Of a DNA stretch of 64,000 nucleotides, positions 53,959 to 63,280 are shown one piece after another. Each line of letters begins with the position of its first letter. Within the stretch, counting starts at the first letter, position 1. The DNA comes from Pontibacter ruber. Lineage in GTDB: Bacteria; Bacteroidota; Bacteroidia; Cytophagales; Hymenobacteraceae. The translations under genes were made by a program, and so were the position numbers. The notes under the pieces were generated by a model. The model was not told the DNA's origin. It made no database searches and saw only the letters and a list, made by a program, of their open reading frames with translations. The stretch is taken from NCBI RefSeq assembly GCF_023630205.1, contig NZ_JALPRR010000002.1, forward strand, positions 426,899 through 490,898, given 5' to 3'.

Positions 53959-54138
53959 GTATTCGTTCTGTTTACAGATCTTTTAAAGCAGACAGCGTGC
54001 AAAGATACCTAATCATAGCTCGTTAGGAAATGCCGTTATACCTTCCAATCTTCAAACAGAACAACAGCAGCTTGCAGGATTGTTCGAAAGTAGACTTTGT
54101 TATACCTTCAGGCAGCAGCTCCTGCTTCCTCCTAAAAC

Positions 54139-54175
54139 AAAAGCGCCTTTCCGGATGTACCGGAAAGGCGCTTTT
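54139..54175 (-). terminator. Terminator after alanine dehydrogenase
   Basis: A perfect 16-bp stem (54139-54154 with 54160-54175), loop ATGTA, with T/A-rich flanks, 21 nt after the ald stop. Nothing else was found in 53959-54195. Confidence 0.85.
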
Positions 54176-54195
54176 TATGTCAATGTAAGTTATAC

Positions 54196-55308
54196 TTACA
54201 GAACAGACTCAACAGGAGTGTAGTCCAGGTTGAAGGCTTCTGCCACACCTTTGTAAACTACCTTGCCGTTCACTACGTTCAAGCCAAGCTTCAGTTCGTT
54301 GCTGTCAGCGCACGCTTGCTTCCAGCCTTTGTTAGCCAGCTGCACTGCGTAAGGCAATGTAGCATTAGTAAGTGCCTGAGTAGAAGTATAAGGCACAGCA
54401 CCCGGCATGTTAGCCACGCAGTAGTGAACCACATCGTCGATGATGTAAGTTGGGTTCTCGTGCGTTGTCGGCTTGCAGGTTTCGATGCAACCACCCTGGT
54501 CAACGGCTACGTCTACCAGTACCGTACCTGGTTTCATTGTAGCAAGCATGTCGCGCGTGATCAGGTGCGGAGCTTTAGCACCCGGGATCAATACAGCACC
54601 AATGATCAGGTCATGCGTTTGTACCAGCTCACGGATTACATAACCGTTCGACATTTGTGTTTTAACGTTCGCAGGAAGAACATCATCTAGGTAACGCAGA
54701 CGGGCAAGGTTCGTGTCCAGGATGGTCACATCAGCACCCATACCAGCCGCCATTTTAGCAGCATTCGTACCAACCACACCACCGCCAAGTACAAGTACTT
54801 TAGCAGGCTGAACACCTGGCACGCCACCCAACAGGATACCACGTCCTTTCAGTGGTTTCTCCAGGTATTTTGCACCTTCCTGAATCGACATACGGCCAGC
54901 AACTTCTGACATAGGCACCAGCAAAGGCAGGCTTCTGTCAGGTCTTTCTACTGTTTCGTAAGCAAGGCAAACTGCTTTACGCTCGATCATGGCGTGTGTA
55001 AGCGGCTCGTAAGAAGCAAAGTGGAAGTAAGTGAACAGCAACTGGTCTTCCTTGATCAGGTTGTACTCAGACTCAATCGGCTCTTTTACTTTGATGATCA
55101 TTTCAGCGATGCCGTATACTTCTTCAATGCTTGGAAGGATGGTAGCACCTGCTCTAACGTAATCTTCGTCGGCAAAACCGCTGCCTTCGCCGGCAGTAGC
55201 CTGCACATAAACGGTGTGGCCGTTACGCACCAGCTCGTTTACACCGGCAGGGGTTGCACCTACACGGTTTTCGTTATTCTTGATTTCCTTAGGAACACCA
55301 ATAATCAT
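54196..55308 (-). CDS. ald: Alanine dehydrogenase
   Basis: NAD-dependent interconversion of alanine and pyruvate. 370 residues, with [20 protein letters not shown], substrate residues in [11 protein letters not shown], the Rossmann motif [17 protein letters not shown] and [12 protein letters not shown]. Single gene with its own terminator. Confidence 0.96.
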   Translation of the reverse strand: MIIGVPKEIKNNENRVGATPAGVNELVRNGHTVYVQATAGEGSGFADEDYVRAGATILPSIEEVYGIAEMIIKVKEPIESEYNLIKEDQLLFTYFHFASYEPLTHAMIERKAVCLAYETVERPDRSLPLLVPMSEVAGRMSIQEGAKYLEKPLKGRGILLGGVPGVQPAKVLVLGGGVVGTNAAKMAAGMGADVTILDTNLARLRYLDDVLPANVKTQMSNGYVIRELVQTHDLIIGAVLIPGAKAPHLITRDMLATMKPGTVLVDVAVDQGGCIETCKPTTHENPTYIIDDVVHYCVANMPGAVPYTSTQALTNATLPYAVQLANKGWKQACADSNELKLGLNVVNGKVVYKGVAEAFNLDYTPVESVL

Positions 55309-55594
55309 GTCGTTCTATATTATATTATTAGAGTTGTGTAAAGCTGCGCAAATATACCATATCTAAACATAAATAAAAGGCTAATTAAGAAACCAAACCG
55401 ATTAAGTTTTACCTGAGGCTGAAGCAGGGAGAAGTGCTTCATTATAAGGTATAAGCATGCTGTTTTTGGTTTGGAGATAAGTGGTTTATACTTTGGCTCT
55501 AGAAGGCTAAGGCTGACAAGGCAGTTAATGACATCTGAAATTGCACCGGATTGGGAGCGAATTTGAGGAAATGGAAAGGTATAAAATGAAAAAA

Positions 55595-55615
55595 GGCAGT
55601 GATAAGATCACTGCC
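55595..55615 (-). terminator. Terminator after the DUF1573 gene
   Basis: A 9-bp stem (55595-55603 with 55607-55615), loop AAG, followed on the minus strand by a T-run. The remainder of 55309-55644 shows no gene. Confidence 0.75.
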
Positions 55616-55644
55616 ATTAGTACAAAATAAAACTATGAAAAAAA

Positions 55645-56427
55645 CTATCTGAAAGGTACCGGCTGTGAGCCCTCCCTTAACATATTCTTTGTTGCCAGGT
55701 TCTCCACTACATTGGCTTTCAATGTTAATTTGAGATCTGGCATTATTATATCGTTAGAAATAATGTGTACTACCTCGTTTTGCTCCTTTAACATAGAAGG
55801 AACATACGTTAGTTCCAAAAATGCTTGCTGTCCTGCTTTTAATGCCGGCTCAGAAACTTTGTAGCTCACACAGTTGCAGCTGCTCTTTATGCCCTGCACC
55901 ACCAGGTCCTGCCGACCCGTGTTTTTAATTTTGAATTTAGCTACTGCTTTTTGTCCTTTTTCAAGTTTTCCAAAGTTGTAGCTGGTGGTTCCAACTGCCA
56001 AACGCGGGGAGTTTGCCTTTTGTTCCTGAGTATAACTGGTTTTTACATCTTTTGGCCCAACTTCTCCTTTGATATAAATAACCTGGCTCGGAGTAGCTGC
56101 ATTAGATGTTACCGTGATGGACTTGTGGAACGGCCCCGGACGACCTGTGCTGTTGTACATGGCCTTGATCACGCCTGTTTTGCCAGGCAAAATAGGATCT
56201 TTTGTCCAGTCGGGGGTGGTGCAGCCGCAGGATGGTTGCACATTAGCAATAACCACGGGTTGGTTGCCCACGTTTTTTACTTTAAACTCGTAAGTAGCCT
56301 GTACACCTTCGGCAATGGTGCCAAAATCATGGGTTTCCTTTTCAAATTTAAGCTCGCCCTGCGCATTGGCGCTGAAGCTGGTTAAAAGGAGGCTAAGTAC
56401 AATTAAAGAGTAAAGCTTTCTGATCAT
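55645..56427 (-). CDS. DUF1573 Ig-like exported protein
   Basis: 260 residues with a signal peptide (1-22, ends SANA) and two Ig-like DUF1573 repeats. The first has FEKETHDFGTIAEGVQATYEF and QPSCGCTTPDW; the second has YNFGKLEKGQKAVAKF and KSSCNCVSY. The conserved CxC pairs are seen in both. Secreted, function unknown; very common in Bacteroidota. Divergent from the E1 dehydrogenase gene. Confidence 0.9.
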   Translation of the reverse strand: MIRKLYSLIVLSLLLTSFSANAQGELKFEKETHDFGTIAEGVQATYEFKVKNVGNQPVVIANVQPSCGCTTPDWTKDPILPGKTGVIKAMYNSTGRPGPFHKSITVTSNAATPSQVIYIKGEVGPKDVKTSYTQEQKANSPRLAVGTTSYNFGKLEKGQKAVAKFKIKNTGRQDLVVQGIKSSCNCVSYKVSEPALKAGQQAFLELTYVPSMLKEQNEVVHIISNDIIMPDLKLTLKANVVENLATKNMLREGSQPVPFR

Positions 56428-56552
56428 AAGCGAAAATATAAGTATAAATTTTTAAATCTGATCCTAAAAACAGAGCAAAACAAAGATAGAAAAGTTTTTA
56501 CAAAAAAACAGCACCCAATTTTAATGCCAAGATGTTCAGAAACAGCCCTGGA

Positions 56553-56583
56553 TTTGTATTTAGGCTAAGTTTCTGTACTTTTG
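56553..56583 (+). promoter_or_regulatory. Promoter of the E1 dehydrogenase gene
   Basis: TTTG (56553-56556), 19 nt, and the exact -7 element TACTTTTG (56576-56583), a textbook Bacteroidota promoter, about 31 nt before the start codon. Confidence 0.75.
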
Positions 56584-56620
56584 ATTGAAAAACATACTTA
56601 AGATTTTATATTCAGAAGAC

Positions 56621-59029
56621 ATGCAAACTGCTGAAGTATCTATAAATCAAAGACTAAGCACGCAGGAAATACTGAACGATTACCGCATCGCATGGGAGAG
56701 CCGCCAGGCCAGCCTTGCCGGTCGTAAGGAGGTGTTCATGGGCAAAGCCAAGTTCGGTATTTTCGGCGACGGCAAGGAAGTAGCCCAACTGGCCATGGCT
56801 AAGTTTTTCCAGCCCGGCGATTTTCGTTCCGGTTACTACCGCGACCAGACCTTTATGTTTGCCATTGGCGAACTGACGCTCCAGCAATATTTTGCACAAT
56901 TATATGCGCATACCGATGTGGAGGCAGAGCCTGCCACCGCCGGTCGCGCCATGAACGGACACTTCGGCACCCGCCTGCTGGACGAGGAAGGCAAGTGGAA
57001 AGAGCTGAGCAAACTCAAAAACTCCAGTGCTGACATCTCGCCTACAGCCGGCCAGATGCCGCGCCTGGTGGGCTTGGCATACGCTTCAAAACTATACCGC
57101 CAGAACCCAGCCCTGCACAACATGCAGCAGTTCTCCGTGAACGGAAACGAAGTGGCTTTTGGCACCATTGGTAATGCATCTACTTCCGAAGGTATGTTCT
57201 TTGAGGCCATTAACGCTGCCGGTGTGCTGCAGGTGCCGATGCTGATGTCGGTGTGGGACGATGGCTATGGTATATCCGTACCAGCCGAGTACCAGACCAC
57301 CAAAGGCAGCATTTCTGAAATATTGGCTGGTTTCCAGCGCAACAGCAAAGACGAGCAGGGCTTTGAAGTATTCAAGGTAAAAGGCTGGGACTACGCTGCC
57401 CTTTGCGAGACATACGAAGCTGCCGTGCGCGTTTGCCGCGAGGAACACGTGCCGGTACTGATACACGTTGAAGAAGTAACACAGCCGCAGGGCCACTCCA
57501 CGTCAGGTTCGCACGAACGCTACAAATCAAAAGAGCGCCTGGCCTGGGAAGCAGACTACGACTGCCTGAAGAAAATGCGCGAGTGGATCATCGATTCCGG
57601 CATTGCATCACAGGAAGACCTGGATCAGATCGAGGCAGAAGCAAAGGAGGCCGTACGTATTGCACGAACCAACGCCTGGAATGCCTTTGCTGGAGCCATC
57701 AAAACAGACCACGAGGAAGCGCTGAAGTTGCTCGATAACCTGGCTGCTGCCAGCGAGCACATCACTGAAATTGCAACCATTACAGAAGAGCTTCGCAGAA
57801 CCGTTGCCCCAATCCGTAGCGATGCTGTGCGGGTAGTGCGCCGTGCCCTGCGTTATGTGCGCGACGAGCGCAACCAGGCCAAGCGTGAGCTGATCGGCTG
57901 GCTGGAGCAGACGATGGGCGAGAATGCGGATCGCTTCAATTCATACTTGTACAGCCAGTCCGATGAGTCGGCACTGCTGGTAGAGGAAATAAAACCTGAA
58001 TTTGATGAGCAGGCCCCGCATGTAGACGGACGTGAAGTGCTGCAGGCATGCTTTGATGCCATACTTGCCCGCGACCCGCGTGTGTTTGCCATTGGCGAAG
58101 ACGTAGGTAAGATCGGGGACGTGAACCAGGCTTTTGCAGGTTTGCAGGAAAAGCACGGCGAGCTGCGTGTAACAGACACCGGTATCCGGGAGTGTACGAT
58201 TGTAGGGCAGGGCATAGGCGCTGCATTACGTGGTCTGCGCCCAATCACGGAGATACAGTACCTTGATTATTTATTATATGCTATCCAGATCCTGTCGGAT
58301 GACTTGGCTTGCTTGCAGTACCGTACCAAAGGCGGGCAGAAAGCACCAATGATCATCCGTACACGTGGCCACCGCCTCGAAGGTATCTGGCATTCCGGCT
58401 CCCCAATTGGTATGATACTGCACAGCATACGTGGTATACACGTGCTCGTGCCGCGCGACATGACGCAGGCAGCTGGTTTCTACAATACCATGCTTAAGTC
58501 TGATGAGCCGGCCCTGATTATTGAGTGCCTGAACGGGTACCGTCTGAAAGAGCGCATCCCGAGCAATATAGCAGAGTTTACAGTGCCGCTCGGCAAGCCG
58601 GAGATCCTGAGAGAGGGTACAGATATTACCATCGTTACCTATGGCTCTATGTGCCGTATTGTGATGGAAGCAGCCAAGCAGTTGGAAGATTTTGGCATAT
58701 CTGCCGAGGTGATCGACGTGCAGACCTTGCTGCCATTCGACATCGAGCATACCATTACCGACTCTATCCGCAAGACCAACCGTGTGTTGTTTGCTGACGA
58801 GGATGTGCCAGGCGGTGCAACCGCTTACATGATGCAGCAGGTAGTGGACGAGCAGGGAGCATGGCGTTACCTCGATTCGAAGCCACAATGCCTGTCAGCA
58901 CACGCGCACCGCCCTCCATACTCATCAGACGGGGATTACTTCTCCAAACCAAATACAGAAGATGTATTTGAGGCAGTGTATGAGATACTGAACGAAGCAG
59001 ATCCGGAAGCTTACCCGGAGATTTTCTAA
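56621..59029 (+). CDS. 2-oxoacid dehydrogenase E1, alpha and beta fused
   Basis: 802 residues from ATG 56621 (MQTAEVSINQRLSTQEILND); an earlier TTG (56585) would start inside the leader. Residues about 20-370 are the alpha part with thiamine diphosphate motif GNASTSEGMFFEAINAAG; about 475-800 are the beta part (FAIGEDVGKIGDVNQAFAG, PFDIEHTITDS). Probably branched-chain oxoacid dehydrogenase. The fused form is frequent in Cytophagales. No E2/E3 gene is nearby. Confidence 0.93.
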   Translation: MQTAEVSINQRLSTQEILNDYRIAWESRQASLAGRKEVFMGKAKFGIFGDGKEVAQLAMAKFFQPGDFRSGYYRDQTFMFAIGELTLQQYFAQLYAHTDVEAEPATAGRAMNGHFGTRLLDEEGKWKELSKLKNSSADISPTAGQMPRLVGLAYASKLYRQNPALHNMQQFSVNGNEVAFGTIGNASTSEGMFFEAINAAGVLQVPMLMSVWDDGYGISVPAEYQTTKGSISEILAGFQRNSKDEQGFEVFKVKGWDYAALCETYEAAVRVCREEHVPVLIHVEEVTQPQGHSTSGSHERYKSKERLAWEADYDCLKKMREWIIDSGIASQEDLDQIEAEAKEAVRIARTNAWNAFAGAIKTDHEEALKLLDNLAAASEHITEIATITEELRRTVAPIRSDAVRVVRRALRYVRDERNQAKRELIGWLEQTMGENADRFNSYLYSQSDESALLVEEIKPEFDEQAPHVDGREVLQACFDAILARDPRVFAIGEDVGKIGDVNQAFAGLQEKHGELRVTDTGIRECTIVGQGIGAALRGLRPITEIQYLDYLLYAIQILSDDLACLQYRTKGGQKAPMIIRTRGHRLEGIWHSGSPIGMILHSIRGIHVLVPRDMTQAAGFYNTMLKSDEPALIIECLNGYRLKERIPSNIAEFTVPLGKPEILREGTDITIVTYGSMCRIVMEAAKQLEDFGISAEVIDVQTLLPFDIEHTITDSIRKTNRVLFADEDVPGGATAYMMQQVVDEQGAWRYLDSKPQCLSAHAHRPPYSSDGDYFSKPNTEDVFEAVYEILNEADPEAYPEIF

Positions 59030-59038
59030 GACATAAAC

Positions 59039-59072
59039 AAAAGTCCCCGAAGTACTTACTCCGGGGACTTTT
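59039..59072 (+). terminator. Terminator after the E1 gene
   Basis: An 11-bp stem (59039-59049 with 59062-59072), 12-nt loop, T-rich right side. Confidence 0.85.
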
Positions 59073-59110
59073 CATTTTTATACTTCTGTAGCTATACTTT
59101 AAGCGCAGTC

Positions 59111-59680
59111 TTAATCCTGGAACAGCGTGATTTCGTCGGTCGTGATCACGTTGCTCTTATTAGGTATAGGGCGGGTGCGGTCATAGATGAAAATGTCAAA
59201 CTTTATCACGTCTCCCGGCAGGAAAAGGTCGGCGTCTATTTTAAAGCTATACTTGATCTCTCCTTCCAGCGGTTCTTCCCGGTCATCGGCCGACAGGCGG
59301 GTAAAGCGCCCGCTGTAATCAAAGCCTGCTACCGGAAACTGGTACTCCATGAATTTAAACTGACCAGGGTTCATTTCATCGGGCACCCGGATGTATAGTT
59401 TCGTAACAAAATTGTTGTGGTAAACAGAGCCCCTGTCAAAAGGAGGTTGCCAGTCTGAGGAGGCAGTGTCGGATAAAAGACCCAGGTTGCCATCTCCATC
59501 TTCGTAATGAATTACCAGCACCAGTGAATCTGTTTTCAGTCGGTTTCTTTCAAAGTGATATTGTTCCACCCGTCTGAACTCAATTTTAGGTTCATCCGGG
59601 TAGTTGGGCTCTTTCCGACAGGAACTAAAGGCCAGCATCAGCAGAAGCAATACGGCACTATACTTTAGCATGGATTTCAT
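59111..59680 (-). CDS. Hypothetical lipoprotein, 189 residues
   Basis: Signal peptide with lipobox (LAFSSC, Cys21), then an all-beta-looking soluble part with YEDGDGNLGLLSDT and a C-terminal FDIFIYDRTRPIPNKSNVI. No known domain is named with confidence. Convergent with the E1 gene and divergent from the LuxE-like gene. Confidence 0.8.
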   Translation of the reverse strand: MKSMLKYSAVLLLLMLAFSSCRKEPNYPDEPKIEFRRVEQYHFERNRLKTDSLVLVIHYEDGDGNLGLLSDTASSDWQPPFDRGSVYHNNFVTKLYIRVPDEMNPGQFKFMEYQFPVAGFDYSGRFTRLSADDREEPLEGEIKYSFKIDADLFLPGDVIKFDIFIYDRTRPIPNKSNVITTDEITLFQD

Positions 59681-59755
59681 GTGGGATATCAGAAAATGAA
59701 GCTAAATTTACTAAACTAAACGAACAGATATAGGAATTGTTATAACTTTATTTGG

Positions 59756-60751
59756 ATGGAATTTAAGGACCGCCACATACAGCAACTGCACCGGAACCAG
59801 TCTTTCGACTTTACGGAACTGGCATTGCAGCTCTTTCAGTACCAGGCCCAACACAACGAAGTATACAAAGCGTATATTTCGCACCTGCACGTGGCACCTC
59901 AGCAGGTAACGCAACTGGAGCACATTCCTTTTCTGCCCATCGAGTTTTTCAAGACACACGACGTAAAGACCGGTACGTTTGAGCCGGAAGTTACCTTTTA
60001 CAGCAGCGGCACCACCCAGATGACGCGCAGCCGCCATTTTGTTTCGCACCTGAACTGGTATACCTATACTACCAGGCTGATATTTGAGCAGTACTACGGC
60101 TCCCTGCAGGATTACGTGGTGCTGGCCTTGCTGCCTTCGTACCTGGAGCAGGGCGGCTCTTCGCTCGTCGCCATGGTCGATTATTTTATTCAGCAGACCG
60201 GGCAGGAGGAGAAGGGATTTTACCTGCACGAGCATGGCAAGTTGCTGCAGGCTATGCAACACGCGCGGCAGCGCGGTAAAAAGGTGTTGCTGATAGGCGT
60301 TTCCTATGCCCTGCTGGACTGGGCAGCGCGCCTGCACGGGAAAGAGGATTTCTCAGGCGTTACCATCATGGAAACGGGTGGTATGAAAGGCAGGCGCCGC
60401 GAAATGATCCGGGAAGAACTGCACGCCCACCTCAAGCAGGGCTTTGGAGTGGATGCCATCCACTCCGAGTACGGTATGACCGAACTGCTCTCGCAGGCAT
60501 ATTCGCTGGGCGACAGCATTTTCAGGCCCGGCTATACCATGCGCGTGCTGTTGCGCGACCTCAACGATCCGTTTGATGTGAACCACAACCTGCGTTCGGG
60601 CGGTATCAACGTCATCGACCTGGCCAACGTCGACTCCTGTGCTTTCATCGAGACCAAAGACATCGGGCGCTCCCATGATAACGGAGGCTTTGAGGTACTC
60701 GGCCGTTTCGACAACTCTGACATACGGGGTTGTAACCTGATGGTAGTATAA
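59756..60751 (+). CDS. LuxE/PaaK-like acyl-protein synthetase family protein
   Basis: 331 residues of the ANL-type adenylating fold. LuxE-like motifs are YSSGTTQMTRSRHFV (the ATP loop) and HSEYGMTELLSQAY. It would activate a fatty acid; whether it passes it to a protein as LuxE does is unknown. No lux genes are near. The MtfA gene follows after 34 nt. Confidence 0.87.
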   Translation: MEFKDRHIQQLHRNQSFDFTELALQLFQYQAQHNEVYKAYISHLHVAPQQVTQLEHIPFLPIEFFKTHDVKTGTFEPEVTFYSSGTTQMTRSRHFVSHLNWYTYTTRLIFEQYYGSLQDYVVLALLPSYLEQGGSSLVAMVDYFIQQTGQEEKGFYLHEHGKLLQAMQHARQRGKKVLLIGVSYALLDWAARLHGKEDFSGVTIMETGGMKGRRREMIREELHAHLKQGFGVDAIHSEYGMTELLSQAYSLGDSIFRPGYTMRVLLRDLNDPFDVNHNLRSGGINVIDLANVDSCAFIETKDIGRSHDNGGFEVLGRFDNSDIRGCNLMVV

Positions 60752-60785
60752 GAATCTTTCCTTCTCCTGTTCCGTTTAGTTGCCC

Positions 60786-61712
60786 ATGGGTTATTTGTTT
60801 TTTATTGCTTTGGTGGCAGGCATGGTCCTGCTTTTTTACAGATGGGCTACACGCAAAGATCGCAGGCGCAAACAGGTACTTGCGCAGGAGTTTCCGGTAG
60901 AATGGCGTAAAATCCTGCAGGACCGGGTAGGTTTTTATCATACGTTGAAAGAAGAGGAGCAGAAGCAATTTGAGAAAATGGTGCAGCTCTTCCTTTCGGA
61001 GAAGCGCATCACCGGCATTCAGACCGAAATAGACGATACCACCAAGGTACTGGTCGCTTCCAGCGCCATCATACCCATCTTCGGCTTCCGCGACTGGGAG
61101 TACCATAACTTAGGAGAAGTAATTGTGTTCCCGGGCCGCATCAAGCGCTTCCAGGACAAAGACAACGAGGCGGTCACGGAAGTGCTCGGGCGGGTGAATC
61201 CGTTCCAGAACGATCATTACGTTACCCTTTCCAAACCTGCGCTGGAGCAGGGCTTCAACGAGATGGGCGACCGCAAGAACGTAGGCATTCACGAATTTGC
61301 GCACATGCTGGACCAGGCCGACGGCGAGATTGACGGGGTTCCGAAAGCCTACATGCCGGAAGAACTGGTAAAGCCGTGGCAGGAACTGATGTACCGCAAG
61401 ATCAAAGCCATTAATAAGGGAGAGTCGGATATCAATCCGTACGGGGCTACCAGCGAGGCGGAGTTCTTTGCCGTCGTTACCGAGTACTTTTTCGAAAAGC
61501 CCGGACAGTTGGCAGAAAAACATCCCAGATTGTACGAGTTGCTGACGAAGGTCTTTCACCAGAACCCCAAACGCCGTTTCCGTATCGACTTCCGAAGCCT
61601 GCTGAACCCCTACGGCAAACGCCTGGGCCGCAACGAACCCTGCCCCTGCGGCAGCGGCGAAAAGTATAAAAACTGTTGCTGGCTGAAACAAGGAGCTGCG
61701 GCGGCGGCCTGA
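60786..61712 (+). CDS. mtfA: MtfA-type zinc peptidase with C-terminal SEC-C motif
   Basis: 308 residues from ATG 60786. One membrane helix (about 2-20), the MtfA peptidase domain (about 50-270) with HEFAHMLDQADG and ligand Glu in SEAEFFAVVTEYFF, and a C-terminal zinc-binding SEC-C motif (GRNEPCPCGSGEKYKNCC). MtfA of E. coli lacks both membrane helix and SEC-C. Here the SEC-C tail may bind the ribosome or a partner. The TTG 6 nt upstream is less likely to be the start. Confidence 0.87.
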   Translation: MGYLFFIALVAGMVLLFYRWATRKDRRRKQVLAQEFPVEWRKILQDRVGFYHTLKEEEQKQFEKMVQLFLSEKRITGIQTEIDDTTKVLVASSAIIPIFGFRDWEYHNLGEVIVFPGRIKRFQDKDNEAVTEVLGRVNPFQNDHYVTLSKPALEQGFNEMGDRKNVGIHEFAHMLDQADGEIDGVPKAYMPEELVKPWQELMYRKIKAINKGESDINPYGATSEAEFFAVVTEYFFEKPGQLAEKHPRLYELLTKVFHQNPKRRFRIDFRSLLNPYGKRLGRNEPCPCGSGEKYKNCCWLKQGAAAAA

Positions 61713-61721
61713 GGTATGACC

Positions 61722-61751
61722 TTATACTTATACTTATACTTATACTTATAC
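61722..61751. repeat. Five tandem TTATAC hexamers
   Basis: TTATAC repeated five times just after the mtfA stop. This is a tandem form of the TATACTT/AAGTATA word seen throughout the window. Confidence 0.9.
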
Positions 61752-61780
61752 CAGGCGACTGGTTAAAATACAAGCTCATG

Positions 61781-61889
61781 GCGCGAGCGTCCTCGCTCGT
61801 GATTGCTATCGTGGGGCCTCTGGCCCTGCTTTCTATACTTATTGGCCGGAGGCCTTCCATATAGTAAGCACGAGCGAGGACGCTCGCGC
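61781..61889. repeat. 21-bp inverted-repeat element
   Basis: 61781-61801 and 61869-61889 are perfect 21-bp inverted copies (GCGCGAGCGTCCTCGCTCGT, then one more base). Nested inside is an 11-bp inverted pair (61815-61825 with 61844-61854, one mismatch). The core CGAGCGAGGACGCTCG resembles the ends of the element at 24528-24813. Confidence 0.8.
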
Positions 61890-61937
61890 TATAAAAAAAG
61901 CACTCAATGAAGGATATTATTCTTCCCATCATTCCAT

Positions 61938-61980
61938 AACAAGAAAGCCCTTGTCGCTAAACGGCAAGGGCTTTCTTGTT
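61938..61980 (-). terminator. Terminator after the NtrC-type regulator gene
   Basis: A 16-bp stem (61938-61953 with 61965-61980), 11-nt loop, 20 nt beyond the regulator stop. Confidence 0.85.
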
Positions 61981-62000
61981 TATAGTATAGTATTGCCCTA

Positions 62001-63167
62001 TCAGGCTACCACCGGACGGGCATAGGCTTTGGCATCCTCAGCGGTAATCTCGTTCCCGCTCATGATCACCAGGCGCTCTACTACATTGCGTAGCTCCCGC
62101 ACATTACCGCGCCAGTCTAAGCCCTGCAGGTATTGCATGGCATCCGGGGTAATGGTTTTAGGTTTGTTGCCGTAGTCGTTGGCGATGTCCTGCAAAAACT
62201 TCTGCACCAGGTCAGGAATGTCTTCGCGGCGCTCGTTCAGCGGCGGCACGTGTATCAGAATCACCCCAAGGCGGTGGTAAAGGTCTTCACGGAAGTTCTT
62301 GGCTTCGATCTCTTCCAGCAGGTTTTTATTCGTAGCCGCGATCACCCGCACATCCACCTGTATGTCCTTGTCGCCGCCCACGCGCGTAATCTTGTGCTCC
62401 TGCAGCGCGCGCAGCACTTTGGCCTGCGCCGACAGGCTCATGTCGCCTACCTCGTCCAGGAACAAGGTGCCGCCGTTCGCCTGCTCAAACTTACCGATGC
62501 GTTGCTTTACAGCCGAGGTAAAGGAGCCTTTCTCGTGTCCGAACAGTTCGCTTTCTATCAGCTCGCTCGGGATGGCGGCGCAGTTCACCTCGATCAGCGG
62601 ACCAGAGGCACGGTTGCTTTGCTCGTGTATGGCCCGGGCCACCAGTTCCTTGCCGGAGCCGTTCGGGCCCGTAATCAGCACGCGGGCATCGGTAGGCGCT
62701 ACTTTTTCGATCGCCTGTTTCACCCGGCCCAGCGCTGCCGAAGCACCCACCATCTCGTAGGTTTTTGATATCTTCTTCTTCAGGATCTTCGTCTCTGTTA
62801 CCAGGTTCGATTTGTCCAGTGCGTTCCGTACCGTAACCAGCAAACGGTTCAGGTCCGGTGGTTTCTGCAGGAAATCGTAGGCTCCTTTTTTGGTGGCTTC
62901 CACGGCCGTATCGATGGTGCCGTGGGCCGAAATCATGATAAACGGGGTGTCCGGGGCTATTTCCATAGCTTTTTCCAGCACCTCAAGGCCATCCATGTTA
63001 GGCATTTTGATGTCGCAGAGCACGACATCATACTTGCTCTTGCTCAGGTTTTGCAGGCCTTTTACGCCATCCTCCGCTTCGTCCACCGTGTAGTTCTCGA
63101 ACTCGAGGATCTCCTTCAGGGTGCTGCGGATGGCCCGTTCATCATCTATTATTAAGATCTTGGGCAT
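62001..63167 (-). CDS. NtrC-family response regulator without DNA-binding domain
   Basis: 388 residues from ATG 63167 (MPKILIIDDERAIRSTLKE). Receiver domain (about 1-120; phospho-acceptor Asp in VVLCDIKMPNMDG) and sigma-54 AAA+ domain (about 145-380) with Walker A ITGPNGSGKELVAR, Walker B GGTLFLDEVGDM and EKGSFTSAVKQ in place of GAFTGA. It ends with MSGNEITAEDAKAYARPVVA, so the Fis-type helix-turn-helix is missing; the terminator at once after the stop argues against a simple truncation. It may act by activating sigma-54 from solution, as FlgR does, or by protein contacts. Confidence 0.9.
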   Translation of the reverse strand: MPKILIIDDERAIRSTLKEILEFENYTVDEAEDGVKGLQNLSKSKYDVVLCDIKMPNMDGLEVLEKAMEIAPDTPFIMISAHGTIDTAVEATKKGAYDFLQKPPDLNRLLVTVRNALDKSNLVTETKILKKKISKTYEMVGASAALGRVKQAIEKVAPTDARVLITGPNGSGKELVARAIHEQSNRASGPLIEVNCAAIPSELIESELFGHEKGSFTSAVKQRIGKFEQANGGTLFLDEVGDMSLSAQAKVLRALQEHKITRVGGDKDIQVDVRVIAATNKNLLEEIEAKNFREDLYHRLGVILIHVPPLNERREDIPDLVQKFLQDIANDYGNKPKTITPDAMQYLQGLDWRGNVRELRNVVERLVIMSGNEITAEDAKAYARPVVA

Positions 63168-63280
63168 AGTGCGTTCTATAGTTTTTGCTAAGTATAAAAA
63201 AATAACAGCCACCAGTCAAGGTGGCTGCTGCACTTGTACGTTTTAATCAGCTTAAAAGCTGTACTTGTCTTACGTTTGGG

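Noticed and set aside
61722..61751. Tandem hexamers as a possible CRISPR
   Set aside because: Units are 6 nt without spacers, and no cas gene is present.
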